The notes under the pieces are model-generated. The model saw nothing but the letters and a program-made list of their open reading frames with translations, made no database searches and was not told where the DNA came from. This document shows, piece by piece, positions 37,131 to 46,675 of a DNA stretch of 64,000 nucleotides. Position 1 is the stretch's first letter. Each line of letters begins with the position of its first letter. The DNA is from Streptomyces mobaraensis NBRC 13819 = DSM 40847 (GTDB lineage: Bacteria > Actinomycetota > Actinomycetes > Streptomycetales > Streptomycetaceae): assembly GCF_017916255.1 (NCBI RefSeq), contig NZ_CP072827.1:1488001-1552000 (forward strand). Direction: 5' to 3'. A program made the translations under genes and the position numbers.

Positions 37131-38347
37131 GCCGGGAGCCTCGCAGCCACCCGGAATCCGCCCTCCGGACGCCGGCCCGCGCTGAACTGGCCGGACAGCA
37201 ACGTCACCCGCTCGCGCATGCCGAGCAGGCCGAAGCCGCTCCCGCCGGCCGCTGCCGGGAGCCTCGGACGGCCGGGCCCGCCGAGACCGTCGTCCCCGTC
37301 GCCCCCGTCGTCCACCACCTCGATCGTCACTCCTGTCGGCTCGTAGCCGACCGCGACCCGGCACGTCCGCGCACCGGAATGCCGCACCACGTTCGTCACC
37401 GACTCCTGGACGATCCGGAACGCCGACAGCTCGATCTCCGGCGGCAGCGGACGCCGCTCGCCCCGCCAGGTCACATGAACCCGCACCCCGGCGCCGGCCG
37501 TGCGTTCGGCGAGCTGCGGGACGTCGGCCAGGCTGCCGGCCGGCGCCAGTGGAGCGGCCTGCGGCATGGCGTCGTCCGGCTTGGCGCGGCGGAGCGCCCC
37601 GAGCATGCGCTGCAGCTCGAGCAGAGTCTCCCGGCTGGTGGTCTCGATGCCGGTCAGCGCCTGCCGCGTCTGCTCGGGCTTGGTCTCCACGACCCGCGCC
37701 GCCGCTCCCGACAGCACCGTGATGATCCCGATGCTGTGCGCGACGCTGTCGTGCAGCTCGCGGGCGATCCGCAGCCGCTCGGCCATGACGACGCGGGCCG
37801 CGGTCTGCTCCCGCAGGGCTTCGAGGTATTCACGGCGTTTGCGGTACACCCCGCCGAAAACCCACGCGACCGCGAACCACAACGCGAACTGCCCGGCCCA
37901 CTGGGCCGCGTCGCCGACGTTCTGCTCGCGTTCGTGGAGGTCGTTGAGGAACGCGGCCGCGACGGCCGCGACCGAGCCGACGGCGGCGGCCCTGGGCCGC
38001 CGGACGGCGAGGTACCAGTCCAGGCCGACGAGCAGGACGAACACGATCAAGGGCCGCGCGCCGAAGGCGTCGCCGAGGACCGCTTCGCCCAGGACCACCG
38101 CGAAGACGACCGTCGGCAGCCGGCGCACCAGCAGAACCGGCAGGGCGAGCACGACGCAGAGACCGAGCATCTGGAAGGGCTCGAGGTCGGGGAACCGGAA
38201 CAGCCCGTCGTAGTGCGCCCAGTCAGTGGGCAGCATCGTCAAGGCGAGGATCAGCGCGTACAAGCAGGTGGTGGTCAGCACCACGGCCTGTGACATCAGC
38301 CAGGTCACGCGCTTGGATGTCGACAGACGCTGGAGAAGCTGTTCCAT
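37127..38347 (-). CDS. NarL-type sensor histidine kinase
   Basis: Membrane sensor kinase of 406 aa. Five or six hydrophobic segments fill residues 14-165, followed by the HisKA_3 dimerisation domain with His199 in ERLRIARELHDSVAHSIGII and a HATPase_c domain (IVQESVTNVVRHSGA; EVVDDGG; GFGLLGMRERV). The start ATG 38347 lacks a strong ribosome-binding site, and no better in-frame start is seen. It overlaps the response-regulator gene by 4 bp. The divergent gene at 38489 encodes a secreted lipase-like enzyme, a plausible target. The signal is unknown. Confidence 0.93.
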   Translation of the reverse strand: MEQLLQRLSTSKRVTWLMSQAVVLTTTCLYALILALTMLPTDWAHYDGLFRFPDLEPFQMLGLCVVLALPVLLVRRLPTVVFAVVLGEAVLGDAFGARPLIVFVLLVGLDWYLAVRRPRAAAVGSVAAVAAAFLNDLHEREQNVGDAAQWAGQFALWFAVAWVFGGVYRKRREYLEALREQTAARVVMAERLRIARELHDSVAHSIGIITVLSGAAARVVETKPEQTRQALTGIETTSRETLLELQRMLGALRRAKPDDAMPQAAPLAPAGSLADVPQLAERTAGAGVRVHVTWRGERRPLPPEIELSAFRIVQESVTNVVRHSGARTCRVAVGYEPTGVTIEVVDDGGDGDDGLGGPGRPRLPAAAGGSGFGLLGMRERVTLLSGQFSAGRRPEGGFRVAARLPA

Positions 38348-38488
38348 GCGGTGATCGTATTCAGTGACGTCGGCTCGGCGCGTCGCCCCGGGGATGTACG
38401 CCGGATACACCCCCGGGCCGATGACCTGGGAAGAAGTGACATCCGCCGGCCGACGCGGTGGATCCGGTCGGTACCTAGCGTCGATCCC

Positions 38489-39697
38489 ATGAAACGCGAT
38501 CACCGTCTCAGCGCTGTCGCGGCGTTGGCACTCGCCGCCCTCGTCACCGGAACCGGCGCCGGGTCCGCCGCCACGACCACACCGTCGGCCACATCAGTGA
38601 CCACGCACGCCTTCGACTCCGCACCGGCCACGGCCACCGCGCCCACGCACTCCTTCCGGGGCGTGCTCCCCGTGCCGACCGGCCCCCACGCCGCCGGCGA
38701 GGAGGTCATCCACCTCACCGACGCGAGCCGCCTCGACCCGTGGGTGCCGTCGTCCGGCCCTCGCCGACTGACCGTCACGATGGTCTACCCGGCCGTCCCC
38801 GGGACCGGAACCCCGGCCCCCTACATGACCCTCGGCGAGGCAGCCGGAATCATCCAGCGCCAGAAGTTCCCCGCGAGCTCCGGCATCACCCCGCAGACCC
38901 TCTCCGGCGTCACCACTCACGCCTTCGAGGGCGCACGGCCGGAGCACGGCAAGTATCCGCTGGTGGTCCTCTCGGCCGCGGCCGAGAACCCGCGCATGAC
39001 GCTCACCTCGCTCGCGACCGAACTGGCCGGTCACGGTTACGTCGTCGCGCTCGTCGGCCACACCTACGAGGACTCCGGGGAGACGCTGGCGAACGGCGAG
39101 ACGCCGTCGTGCGCGATCTGCGATCACCCGGAAACGAACGACCTCGACGTCCAGACCGCCGGCCGCGCGCGGGACGAGTCCTTCGTGATCGACCAGTTGA
39201 CGCACGGCAACACCGCGTGGCGGCTGGCCCACCTCATCGACAAGCACGCGATCGGCGCGGCCGGACACTCCCTCGGCGGAGCGGCGGCCGCCGCCACGAT
39301 GCTCGCCGACCCGCGGGTACGGGCCGGGGTGGACATGGACGGCTCCTTCCACCCGGCCCCGAAGCCCGGCCGGCTCAACCGGCCGTTCCTCATGCTGGGC
39401 AGGGCCGACAACCACTCGCCCGGTGGCACCGGCACCACCTGGGACCAGACCTGGGCCGCCCTCGGCGGCTACAAGAAGTGGCTGACGGTCTCCGGCGCCG
39501 ACCACTTCAGCTTCGCCGACCAGAAGGTGCTCCAGGAGCAGGCCGGGTTCCCGACACCGCCCCTCTCCCCGGAACGCGGGGTGGCGATCACCCGCGCGTA
39601 CGTGAGGGCGTTCTTCGACCAGACGCTGAAGGGGATTCACCGTCCGCTGCTGGACGGCCCCTCGCCGAACAATCCGGAAGTACTCTTCCAGCCCTAG
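38489..39697 (+). CDS. Secreted alpha/beta hydrolase, PAF-acetylhydrolase-like
   Basis: A 402-aa secreted hydrolase. ATG 38489 begins MKRDHRLSAVAALALAALVT, a signal peptide with an Ala-rich end. The nucleophile elbow is GAAGHSLGGAA with Ser261; candidate partners are the Asp in VDMDGSFHP and the His in SGADHFSFADQ. The overall layout (YPLVVLSAAAENPRMTLTSL, then a lid-like insert) resembles platelet-activating-factor acetylhydrolase and PET-hydrolase-type lipases. It is divergent from a kinase/regulator pair with a 141-bp shared promoter region. The substrate is likely an ester lipid or polyester. Confidence 0.88.
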   Translation: MKRDHRLSAVAALALAALVTGTGAGSAATTTPSATSVTTHAFDSAPATATAPTHSFRGVLPVPTGPHAAGEEVIHLTDASRLDPWVPSSGPRRLTVTMVYPAVPGTGTPAPYMTLGEAAGIIQRQKFPASSGITPQTLSGVTTHAFEGARPEHGKYPLVVLSAAAENPRMTLTSLATELAGHGYVVALVGHTYEDSGETLANGETPSCAICDHPETNDLDVQTAGRARDESFVIDQLTHGNTAWRLAHLIDKHAIGAAGHSLGGAAAAATMLADPRVRAGVDMDGSFHPAPKPGRLNRPFLMLGRADNHSPGGTGTTWDQTWAALGGYKKWLTVSGADHFSFADQKVLQEQAGFPTPPLSPERGVAITRAYVRAFFDQTLKGIHRPLLDGPSPNNPEVLFQP

Positions 39698-39896
39698 CGC
39701 AGCGCCGCGTTGGTCCTTCGGGGGTTCATGCGGCTGTGAGTGGGCTGCCGTCGCAGGTCCCGCGGCAGGGCGTGGTGCCGTGTTCGTCGCAGGCCGAGCC
39801 GAAGGTGTCGTTGGCCGCGGCCGGTTCGTCGCGGGAGCCGTGCCCCCGCACCCCCCAGCACGCCGTCCGCCGTCTTCGAACACCGGACGGTCCGGA

Positions 39897-40334
39897 TCAT
39901 CCCTCCCCCCGCGTCGCCCCCAGATCGAAGTAGTCCCGCCACGCCGCGATCAGCCCGTCCCGGATCTCGAAGACGCCCGCCACCCGCACCCGCACCACCG
40001 CCCCCGACCGCAGCCGCATCTCGTCCGTCCGTTCGTTGAACACCACTCCCCCGCCCTCCGTCGCGGACGAAGCCTGGTGGTGGACGGTGAAGTCGGCGGC
40101 GGTGAAGCGGGCGAGGAAGTCGGTGAAGTAGGCGTGGATGCGGTCACGTCCGACCACGGGCGGCAGGGGCATGCTGTGGTAGGTCCCGTCCTCCGCGAAG
40201 AAGGACGCCAGCCGGGCGGGGTCCAGCCCGTCCCACGCCGCGAAGAAGCGTGCGACGACGTCCTCCGGCCCGGTCCCCGTCTCCGTCATGGACGTCACGG
40301 GCGTCACGGGCGTCAGGGGCTTCACGGACGTCAT
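39897..40334 (-). CDS. SnoaL/NTF2-like protein
   Basis: A 145-aa protein with the cone-shaped SnoaL fold: helix DVVARFFAAWDGLDPARLAS, then FFAEDGTYHSMPLPPVVGRD and strands RVAGVFEIRDGLIAAWRDYF. Members include polyketide cyclases and limonene-epoxide hydrolases, and many are of unknown activity. ATG 40334 has AGAGGTG upstream, and an internal Met16 is possible. The N-terminal 18 residues contain a Thr/Pro repeat. It is separated from mshC by 136 bp on the same strand. Confidence 0.85.
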   Translation of the reverse strand: MTSVKPLTPVTPVTSMTETGTGPEDVVARFFAAWDGLDPARLASFFAEDGTYHSMPLPPVVGRDRIHAYFTDFLARFTAADFTVHHQASSATEGGGVVFNERTDEMRLRSGAVVRVRVAGVFEIRDGLIAAWRDYFDLGATRGEG

Positions 40335-40470
40335 GGAAAGGCACCTCTTTCCGGCTCGGCTCGACGTGTCCGAAGCCTACGAGGACCCCGCGCGGCGGAA
40401 CGGACGAGGGTGCCCGCCCGCCTTCCCGGCGGTGGGCACCCTCGTCGTACTCCCGAACGCGTCGCGACGC

Positions 40471-41700
40471 CTAGAGCGCCACGCCCAGCAGCGCGTCCAC
40501 CGTGCGCGACACCAGGCCGGGCGCGCCCTCGTCCGTACCGCCCCCGGCGGCCTGGGCGGCGGCCCAGCGGTCGACGGCGGCCAGGGCGGCCGGGGCGTCG
40601 AGGTCGTCGGCGAGGGCCTCGCGTACCTCGTCGAGCAGGGCGTCGGCGGACGGGCCGTCCGGGCGGGAGACGGCGGCACGCCAGCGGCCGAGGCGCTCGA
40701 CGGCCTCGGCGAGGACGTCGTCCGTCCACTCCCAGTCGGCCCGGTAGTGGTGGGACAGCAGCGCGAGGCGGATCGCGGCCGGGTCCACGCCCTCGCGGCG
40801 CAGGGCGGAGACGAAGACGAGGTTGCCCTTGGACTTGGACATCTTCTCGCCGTGCAGGGCGACCATGCCCGCGTGCACGTACGACTTGGCGAACGGGTGC
40901 TCGCCGGTCAGCGCCTGCGCGTGCGAGGCGCCCATCTCGTGGTGCGGGAAGATCAGGTCGGAGCCGCCGCCCTGGACGTCGAAGCCCATGCCGAAGTGCT
41001 CCAGGGCGATGGCGACGCACTCGATGTGCCAGCCGGGTCGCCCGGGGCCGAGGGAGGCGCCGTCCCAGCTGGGCTCGCCCGGGCGGGCGGCCATCCACAG
41101 CATCGGGTCGACGGGGTTCTTCTTGCCCGGGCGGTCCGGGTCGCCGCCGCGCTCGGCGGACAGCAGCCGCATGGCCTCGGCGTCCAGGCCGGAGACCTCG
41201 CCGAAGTGGGCGTCGGAGGCGACGGAGAAGTAGATGTCGCCGTCGAGCTCGTAGGCGGCGCCCGCGTCGCGCAGGCGCTCCACCAGCGGGACGATCTTGG
41301 GTATCGACTCCACGGCGCCCACGTAGTGGCGCGGCGGCAGCAGCCGCAGGGCGGTCATGTCCTCGCGGAACAGGGCGGTCTCGCGCTCGGCGAGGGCCTC
41401 CCACTCGTCGCCGTTGGCGGCGGCCCGCTCCAGCAGCGGGTCGTCGATGTCCGTCACGTTCTGGACGTAGTGGACCTGCCGCTTGGTGTCGAGCCACACG
41501 CGCTGCACGAGGTCGAACGCGTTGTAGGTCGCCGCGTGCCCCATGTGGGTGGCGTCGTAGGGCGTGATGCCGCAGACGTAGAGGCGGGCGACGGGGCCGG
41601 GGACGAGGGTCACTCGTCCACCGGTCGCGGTGTCGTGGATCCGGAGGTCGCGGCCCTTGCCGGGCAGGGCGGGAACCTCAGAAGCGGGCCAGGCATGCAT
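40471..41700 (-). CDS. mshC: L-cysteine:GlcN-Ins ligase of mycothiol synthesis
   Basis: ATP-dependent ligase that joins cysteine to 1-D-myo-inosityl-2-amino-2-deoxy-alpha-D-glucopyranoside, the third step of mycothiol synthesis. The 409-aa protein is a cysteinyl-tRNA-synthetase relative without the tRNA-binding part. Zinc ligands are Cys43 (YVCGITPYD), Cys228 (HIECVA) and His253/254. The HIGH-like motif is THMGH (residues 51-55) and the KMSKS motif is at 286-290. The start [14 protein letters not shown] at ATG 41700 agrees with the Streptomyces family. The next genes upstream on the same strand are the SCO1664-family and DUF3090 genes, a conserved actinobacterial grouping. Confidence 0.96.
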   Translation of the reverse strand: MHAWPASEVPALPGKGRDLRIHDTATGGRVTLVPGPVARLYVCGITPYDATHMGHAATYNAFDLVQRVWLDTKRQVHYVQNVTDIDDPLLERAAANGDEWEALAERETALFREDMTALRLLPPRHYVGAVESIPKIVPLVERLRDAGAAYELDGDIYFSVASDAHFGEVSGLDAEAMRLLSAERGGDPDRPGKKNPVDPMLWMAARPGEPSWDGASLGPGRPGWHIECVAIALEHFGMGFDVQGGGSDLIFPHHEMGASHAQALTGEHPFAKSYVHAGMVALHGEKMSKSKGNLVFVSALRREGVDPAAIRLALLSHHYRADWEWTDDVLAEAVERLGRWRAAVSRPDGPSADALLDEVREALADDLDAPAALAAVDRWAAAQAAGGGTDEGAPGLVSRTVDALLGVAL

Positions 41701-41810
41701 GTCCTGAGCGTAACCGGATGCGGGTTCCGGATACGAACCGGAGGGGGCGGTTGGCTGAGAAGGGGGTCTTGCGCGGGGGGCTTGGGTGTGCGTCGGTGGG
41801 CTGCGCCCTT

Positions 41811-41912
41811 CGGCCCGTCCGGCGTTTGAGGACGAGCGGCGAAGCCGCGACAAGGGGGGGCCGGGAGCGCAGCCCCCAGGACACGGCGAAAGAGCAGGGC
41901 CGGCGCACCCCC
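41811..41912. repeat. Half copy of the intergenic inverted-repeat element
   Basis: Only the right arm is present: CGGCCCGTCCGGCGTTTGAG, followed by GCGGCGAAGCCGCG, CGCAGCCCCCAG, ACGGCGAAAGAG and CGGCGCACCCC. These match the right arms of the elements at 2224-2428 and 18464-18688. It sits between mshC and the kinase-like gene. The left arm has been lost. Confidence 0.8.
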
Positions 41913-41924
41913 CGCCGCAGGCGC

Positions 41925-42935
41925 CTACACCGGCGGCCAGGGAATCGCGGGCCACTGCCCGCTCGGCTCCCGGTGCCGCCCGGTCCGCAGCAGCTCCCCC
42001 ACCCGCCCCCGCAGAGCGTCGATCTCCGCGGGAGTGATCAGCTCGGCCAGGCGGGCCGCCAGGGGGCGCCCCTCGGCCAGATCGGCCGAAAGTCGCCGTA
42101 GCGCCTCCAGCGCCTCCTCCGTCAGCGGCTCCCCCGCCCACCCCCACAGCAACGTCCGCAACTTGTCCTCGGCGTTGAAGGTGACACCGTGGTCGATGCC
42201 GTAGAGCCGGCCGTCGGCGGCGGGCAGCAGGTGGCCGCCCTTGCGGTCGCCGTTGTTGATCACGGCGTCGAGGACGGCCAGCCGGCGCAGCCGCTCGTCG
42301 TCGGCGTGCACGAGCAGGGCCGGGCGGCCCTCCCCCACCTCCGCGTAGCCGACGGCCTTCCAGCCGGGACCGGGTTCGTCGCCCTCGACCAGGGCGAGCA
42401 GCCGCCGGGTCTCCTCGGCGGCGCCGTCGTCGGCCGGGCCGTCGATCCACAGCTGGCACATGCCCGGCCCGTAGGGGCCGTCCCGGAGGACGGTCGGGGG
42501 GACCAGGCCCCAGCCCATCGCCTCGGAGAGTTCGTAGGCGGCCACCTCGCGCTGGGCGAGGGTGCCGTCCGGGAAGTCCCAGAGCGGGCGCTCCCCGGCG
42601 ACCGGCTTGTAGACGCAGGCGGCGGTCACGCCCTCGTACGCGACCGTGCAGTACAGGACGGCGTTGGACGCCTCGCGGATCCGTCCGCGCACCGTGAGCT
42701 CGCCGCGGGCCAGCAGTTCCTGCGGGGTCACGCCCGGCCCGGCGGGCTCGTGCCCGTCCTTACGGGCGGGCTCACCCGACCCGGCAGGCCCGTCCGACCC
42801 GGCAGGCCCGTCCGACCCGGCAGGCCCGTCCGACCCGGTAGACCGGTCCAGCCCGGCAGACCCATCCAGCCCACCCGTCCCGGCGCGCTCGCGCGGGGTC
42901 ACGCTCCCCGACGGTATCCGTTCTGGCGCGGACAT
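41925..42935 (-). CDS. SCO1664-family kinase-like protein
   Basis: A 336-aa protein of an actinobacterial family related to phosphatidylinositol 3-/4-kinases (HipA-like fold). The N-terminal 65 residues are a low-complexity Gly/Ser/Asp/Pro repeat. The core has a Lys in [19 protein letters not shown] (ATP binding), a catalytic loop [13 protein letters not shown] and a metal-binding [10 protein letters not shown]. These kinase residues look intact, so phosphotransfer is plausible, but no target is known. ATG 42935 overlaps the end of the DUF3090 gene by 37 nt, and mshC lies downstream. The neighbourhood suggests a link to mycothiol or inositol metabolism. Confidence 0.9.
   Translation of the reverse strand: MSAPERIPSGSVTPRERAGTGGLDGSAGLDRSTGSDGPAGSDGPAGSDGPAGSGEPARKDGHEPAGPGVTPQELLARGELTVRGRIREASNAVLYCTVAYEGVTAACVYKPVAGERPLWDFPDGTLAQREVAAYELSEAMGWGLVPPTVLRDGPYGPGMCQLWIDGPADDGAAEETRRLLALVEGDEPGPGWKAVGYAEVGEGRPALLVHADDERLRRLAVLDAVINNGDRKGGHLLPAADGRLYGIDHGVTFNAEDKLRTLLWGWAGEPLTEEALEALRRLSADLAEGRPLAARLAELITPAEIDALRGRVGELLRTGRHREPSGQWPAIPWPPV
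42783..42836 (-). repeat. 18-bp tandem repeat in the SCO1664-family gene
   Basis: GGCAGGCCCGTCCGACCC occurs three times exactly (42783-42800, 42801-42818, 42819-42836), with diverged copies on both sides. It encodes a six-residue Gly/Ser/Asp/Pro/Ala unit in the N-terminal linker and keeps the frame. Confidence 0.9.
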
Positions 42936-43489
42936 ACGTGTCCCTCCGGGTCGAGCGGCAGGCTGCACAGCGGGCAGGGCGGCCGGCCGGCGTTGACGAT
43001 GTCCAGGGCGCGCTTGGCGAAGGCACGGGCCATGGTGCCGGTGATGCGCACCCGCAGCATGGGCGGCCCGTTGGTCTCGTCCTGGAGGAGGCGCTCCTCG
43101 GCGGCGGCCAGGTCCTCGTCGGTGTCGGCCTCCAGCTCGACCAGGGCCTGTGCCTCGACGACCATCCGCTGCCCCTCGGCGTCCCAGGCCAGGGCCATGG
43201 TGCCGACGCGGAACTCCTCCTCGACGGGGGTGTCCAGCGGAGCGGTGTCGGCGTACTCGACGGGCGCCACGGCCGGGACCGGGGCACTGCCGCCGGTGCG
43301 CCGGACGACCTCGTCCAGCAGTTCGTCGATGCGCTCGGCGAGCGCCTCCACCTGCGCCTTCTCCAGGGCGACGCTGGTGGTCCGGCCGGCCGCGCTGGCC
43401 TGGAGGAAGAAAGTGCGGCGGCCCGGCAGCCCGACCGTACCGGCGACGAAGCGGTCCGGCGGATCGTAAAGGAACACCTGACGGGACAA
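42899..43489 (-). CDS. DUF3090 protein
   Basis: A 196-aa conserved actinobacterial protein of unknown function. The TTG start 43489 has GGAGCAGGACG upstream; the product begins MSRQVFLYDPPDRFVAGTVG, as in family members. An alpha/beta domain follows (TFFLQASAAGRTTSVALEKA), and the C-terminus carries [15 protein letters not shown], a likely zinc-binding C-x2-C...C site. The gene overlaps the SCO1664-family gene by 37 nt, which argues for a shared function, and mshC follows. Confidence 0.92.
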   Translation of the reverse strand: MSRQVFLYDPPDRFVAGTVGLPGRRTFFLQASAAGRTTSVALEKAQVEALAERIDELLDEVVRRTGGSAPVPAVAPVEYADTAPLDTPVEEEFRVGTMALAWDAEGQRMVVEAQALVELEADTDEDLAAAEERLLQDETNGPPMLRVRITGTMARAFAKRALDIVNAGRPPCPLCSLPLDPEGHVCPRQNGYRRGA

Positions 43490-43623
43490 CGTCCTGCTCC
43501 ATTGGGTCGGTGGGGTCGGTGGGAAGTCAGCGATCGGAGGGGAGTCTGGGGAACCACGGGAAGCCCGGCGGGCTCAGGCGCCGCAGCGGTGCCCCCGCGC
43601 CCCCACCCTACTGCGCATGTGGA

Positions 43624-44328
43624 TCACGGTGCTCCCGCACCGCCTCCCACCACGGCCTCTCCGGGGTCGTCCGCCGCTCCGCCCTGCGGCGTCGCGCGCG
43701 GGGCGAGCGACGCGGTCTCGCCGGTGTCCCCCAGCCGCAGCAGGTACGGCCGCAGAGGGGTGTAGCGGATCACCGTGAGCGAGCAGGGGTCGACGGCGAT
43801 GCGCTGGAACTGGTCGAGGTGCAGCCCGAGCGCGTCGGCCACGACCGCCTTGATCGGGTCGCCGTGCGAGCACATGACGTAGACGGCGTCGGAGCCGTGC
43901 TCGCGCTCGATCCGGTCGTTCCAGTCGCGGACCGCGTCCACGGCGCGGGCCTGCATCGCGCGTAGGGACTCGCCACCGGGGAAGGAGGCGGCGGAAGGGT
44001 GCCGCTGGACGACGGTCATCAGCGGCTCGTCGTGGAGTTCGGCGAGCTTGCGGCCGGACCAGTCGCCGTAGTGGCACTCGCCGATCCGCTCGTCCGTGTG
44101 CGACGGCAGCTCCGGGCGGGCGGCGAGCAGGGGGGCCACGGTCTCCTGACAACGCTGGAGGGGACTGGTGACGAGAGCGGCGAGCGGGATCTCCCGCAGG
44201 CGGTCCGGGAGGGCCGCGGCCTGGGCGGCGCCCCGCTCGTCCAGGGCGACACCGGGGGTCCATCCCGCCAGCACGCCGCCGGTGTTGGCGGTGGACCGGC
44301 CGTGCCGGACCAGGATCAGGGTGGGCAT
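43624..44328 (-). CDS. Phosphoglycerate-mutase-family phosphatase
   Basis: Histidine phosphatase of 234 aa, of the actinobacterial MSMEG_4193-type family. The signature is LILVRHGRSTANTGGVLAGW with the phospho-acceptor His near residue 9, and the second catalytic His is in YVMCSHGDPIK. Arg pairs include SPLQRCQETV. The C-terminus is low complexity. It is located beside DUF3090 and the SCO1664-family gene, with which it is often grouped. The substrate is unknown, so it should not be called a glycolytic mutase. ATG 44328 is used. Confidence 0.93.
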   Translation of the reverse strand: MPTLILVRHGRSTANTGGVLAGWTPGVALDERGAAQAAALPDRLREIPLAALVTSPLQRCQETVAPLLAARPELPSHTDERIGECHYGDWSGRKLAELHDEPLMTVVQRHPSAASFPGGESLRAMQARAVDAVRDWNDRIEREHGSDAVYVMCSHGDPIKAVVADALGLHLDQFQRIAVDPCSLTVIRYTPLRPYLLRLGDTGETASLAPRATPQGGAADDPGEAVVGGGAGAP

Positions 44329-44550
44329 GCCCGCCAGCCTACGACGGCCCCCGGACGGACACCGAGGGCGGTGGGCGACGGACACCGGCGGCGGGGCGGT
44401 ACGCGCCTCCGGCTGGGCGACGGGCGCCTCCGGCAGTGCGGTGCGCGCCTCCGGCGGTGCGGCGGACATCTCCGACGGTACGACGGACGTCTCCGGTGCC
44501 GCGGACGACGAACGGCCCCGGGATCGGGGCCGGGAAGGGAGAATGCCCGC

Positions 44551-45534
44551 GTGATCGTGGACTTCGCCATCTACCGGAACGGACGCCGCACGGACGGCCC
44601 GGCCGACTTCTCCGACGCGCTCGACCAGGCGCGCGCCGACGGGGACGCCTTCCTCTGGGTCGGTCTGCACGAACCGACGGAGAGCGAGTTCGCGCTGGTC
44701 ACCAGCGAGTTCGGGCTGCACCCGCTGGCCGTCGAGGACGCCCTCAAGGCGCACCAGCGGCCCAAGCTGGAGGTGTACGCCGACTCGCTGTTCGTCGTCC
44801 TCAAGCCCGTCGTCTACGACGACCACGCGGACACCGTGAGCACCGGCGAGCTGATGATGTTCCTCGGCGACTCCTTCGTGGTGACGGTCCGGCACGGCGT
44901 CGGCAACCCGCTGACCGAGCTGCGGGCCCGTCTTGAAGACCAGCCCGACCTGCTGCGCTGCGGGCCTACGGCCGTGCTGTACGCGGTGAGCGACGCGGTC
45001 GTGGACCACTACACGGAGGTGTCCGGGCTGCTCCAGGCCGACCTGGACGAGCTGGAGACCGAGGTGTTCGCCCCGCTGGGCATCGACAACAAGAACATCG
45101 CGTCGCGGATCTACGCGTTCAAACGGCAGGTGGTGGAGTTCCGGCGGGCCACCGTGCCGCTCGCCGACCCGGTGGCCCGGCTGGCGGGCGCCGGGCTGCC
45201 GTTCGTCAACGAGGAGGCGCGGCCGTTCTTCCGCGACGTGGGCGACCATCTGGCGCGGGCCAACGAGGCGGTGGAACAGCTCGACCGGCTGCTGTCCGAC
45301 ATCCTCTCCGCCCATCTGGCCCAGATGGGCGTGCAGCAGAACGACGACATGCGGAAGATCTCCGCCTGGGCGGCGATGGCGGCGGCCCCGACGATGATCG
45401 CCGGGGTGTTCGGGATGAACTTCACGCATATGCCGGAGTTGCGGCAGGTGTGGGGGTATCCGGCGGCGCTGATGCTGATGGTGGGTGTGGTGGCGCTGCT
45501 GTACCGGCTGTTCAAGCGGCGGGGGTGGCTGTAG
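44551..45534 (+). CDS. corA: CorA-family magnesium/cobalt transporter
   Basis: Divalent-metal channel of 327 aa. The cytosolic alpha/beta N-domain (VIVDFAIYRNGRRTDG; HPLAVEDALKAHQRPKLEVY) is followed by a long helix region (QADLDELETEVFAPLG; HLAQMGVQQNDDMRKISAWA) and two C-terminal transmembrane helices. The CorA signature is FGMNFTHMP after the first helix, and the basic end KRRGWL follows the second. GTG 44551 has AAGGGAG upstream. It is divergent from the phosphoglycerate-mutase-like gene. Confidence 0.93.
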   Translation: MIVDFAIYRNGRRTDGPADFSDALDQARADGDAFLWVGLHEPTESEFALVTSEFGLHPLAVEDALKAHQRPKLEVYADSLFVVLKPVVYDDHADTVSTGELMMFLGDSFVVTVRHGVGNPLTELRARLEDQPDLLRCGPTAVLYAVSDAVVDHYTEVSGLLQADLDELETEVFAPLGIDNKNIASRIYAFKRQVVEFRRATVPLADPVARLAGAGLPFVNEEARPFFRDVGDHLARANEAVEQLDRLLSDILSAHLAQMGVQQNDDMRKISAWAAMAAAPTMIAGVFGMNFTHMPELRQVWGYPAALMLMVGVVALLYRLFKRRGWL

Positions 45535-45645
45535 GGGCGGTCCGTGGCGCGTCCAGGCGCGTCCGTGGGACGTTAGCGGGACGCCCATGGGACGTCCGCG
45601 GCGCGCCCGACAGCAGGCCCCTCCCACAGGACAGCCGGCCCGTCC

Positions 45646-46437
45646 TCAGGCGAGTTCCGGCGCCACCGCCACCGCACCGCCGCCCAGCGCGTCCCGCCGC
45701 TCCGGCATCCGCAGGGAGACCATCCGCCGCCAGCCGCCGAGCCGTTCGGCCGCGTACACGGCGTGGACGCCCCCGGCGAGGGCGGCCGACTTGGCGCGGG
45801 GCCAGCCCAGCAGGCGTCCCATGCGGCCCATGACGGCGAGGCCGACGTCCCGATGGATGCCGATCTCGGCGAGGGCGCACTCCCGCAGCAGGGTGTGGAT
45901 CGTCCGGCCGTGCCCGGCGGCGGCGAGCCGCAGCAGTTCCTCGTGGCAGTACGCGAGGTGGTTGTCCTCGTCGTGGCAGATCATCCGGAGGGCGCGGCCG
46001 ACCTCGGGGTGGTCGCCGAAGTGGTGGGTGAGCATCCGCATCTGGTCGGCGGAGCGCTGCTCGGTGACCCGGCTGTGCGCCAGGTACGCGATGACGTCCC
46101 GGACGGTCAGCGGCTCGTCCGCCCGCAGTTTGGCGTGCGGCAGCCCGATGCCACGGCGTTCGAGGAGCATCGTGTAGTCGGCCTCCGGGGGCACCTCGAC
46201 CGGTTCCAGGCCGCGTCGGCGCAGCAGGGCCAGGAAGATCCGGCCGTGTTTGTCCTCGTCCGCGCCGTGCCGGGCGATCTTGGGGGCGAGGGCGCGGAGA
46301 CTCTCGGGCACCAGGGCGGAGATCCGGCCGTTCTCCCAGCCGCCCTGCGCCTCGCCGCTCGCGGCGATGGAGCAGAACAGGCGGTACGCCTGGTCGTCGT
46401 CGAGGATCTCCTGGAACAGACTTCTGACCGTGAGCAT
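45646..46437 (-). CDS. Ferritin-like di-iron domain protein
   Basis: A 263-aa helical protein with ferritin-like di-iron ligand motifs: E-x-x-H in HGADEDKHGRIF and E-D-x-H/C-H-E-E in ICHDEDNHLAYCHEELL. It also contains AYRLFCSIAASGE in the first helix. This type includes rubrerythrin-like and tRNA-hydroxylase-like enzymes, but I cannot tell which. ATG 46437 is preferred over GTG 46446 because GGAGG lies 8 nt before it. It is next to corA (convergent) and an LLM oxidoreductase. The activity is unknown. Confidence 0.85.
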   Translation of the reverse strand: MLTVRSLFQEILDDDQAYRLFCSIAASGEAQGGWENGRISALVPESLRALAPKIARHGADEDKHGRIFLALLRRRGLEPVEVPPEADYTMLLERRGIGLPHAKLRADEPLTVRDVIAYLAHSRVTEQRSADQMRMLTHHFGDHPEVGRALRMICHDEDNHLAYCHEELLRLAAAGHGRTIHTLLRECALAEIGIHRDVGLAVMGRMGRLLGWPRAKSAALAGGVHAVYAAERLGGWRRMVSLRMPERRDALGGGAVAVAPELA

Positions 46438-46593
46438 GGCCCTCACCTCCGTGGGAACCAGTCAAGGTCCCCACGGAGGGGGGCGCCAGCCAGGAGGCGG
46501 CGGGCGCTCGGCCGAACGGACGACGACGGGCGCGCGCCCCACGCGCCCCCGGCCGCGTAACCCGCCGGACGTACGGGCGTTGAGCCCGGTGCC

Positions 46594-46632
46594 GGCCGTG
46601 GCGGGGAAGACCCCCGAGCCCCCACCACGGCC
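46594..46632. terminator. Hairpin terminator after the LLM oxidoreductase gene
   Basis: GGCCGTGG (46594-46601) pairs with CCACGGCC (46625-46632), extended by a G/C-rich inner stem. It lies 44 bp past the minus-strand LLM gene and before the ferritin-like gene. Confidence 0.55.
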
Positions 46633-46675
46633 GCGGGGTCCCTCGGGGCTCGGGGCCACGCGGCCCCGGGGAGCG

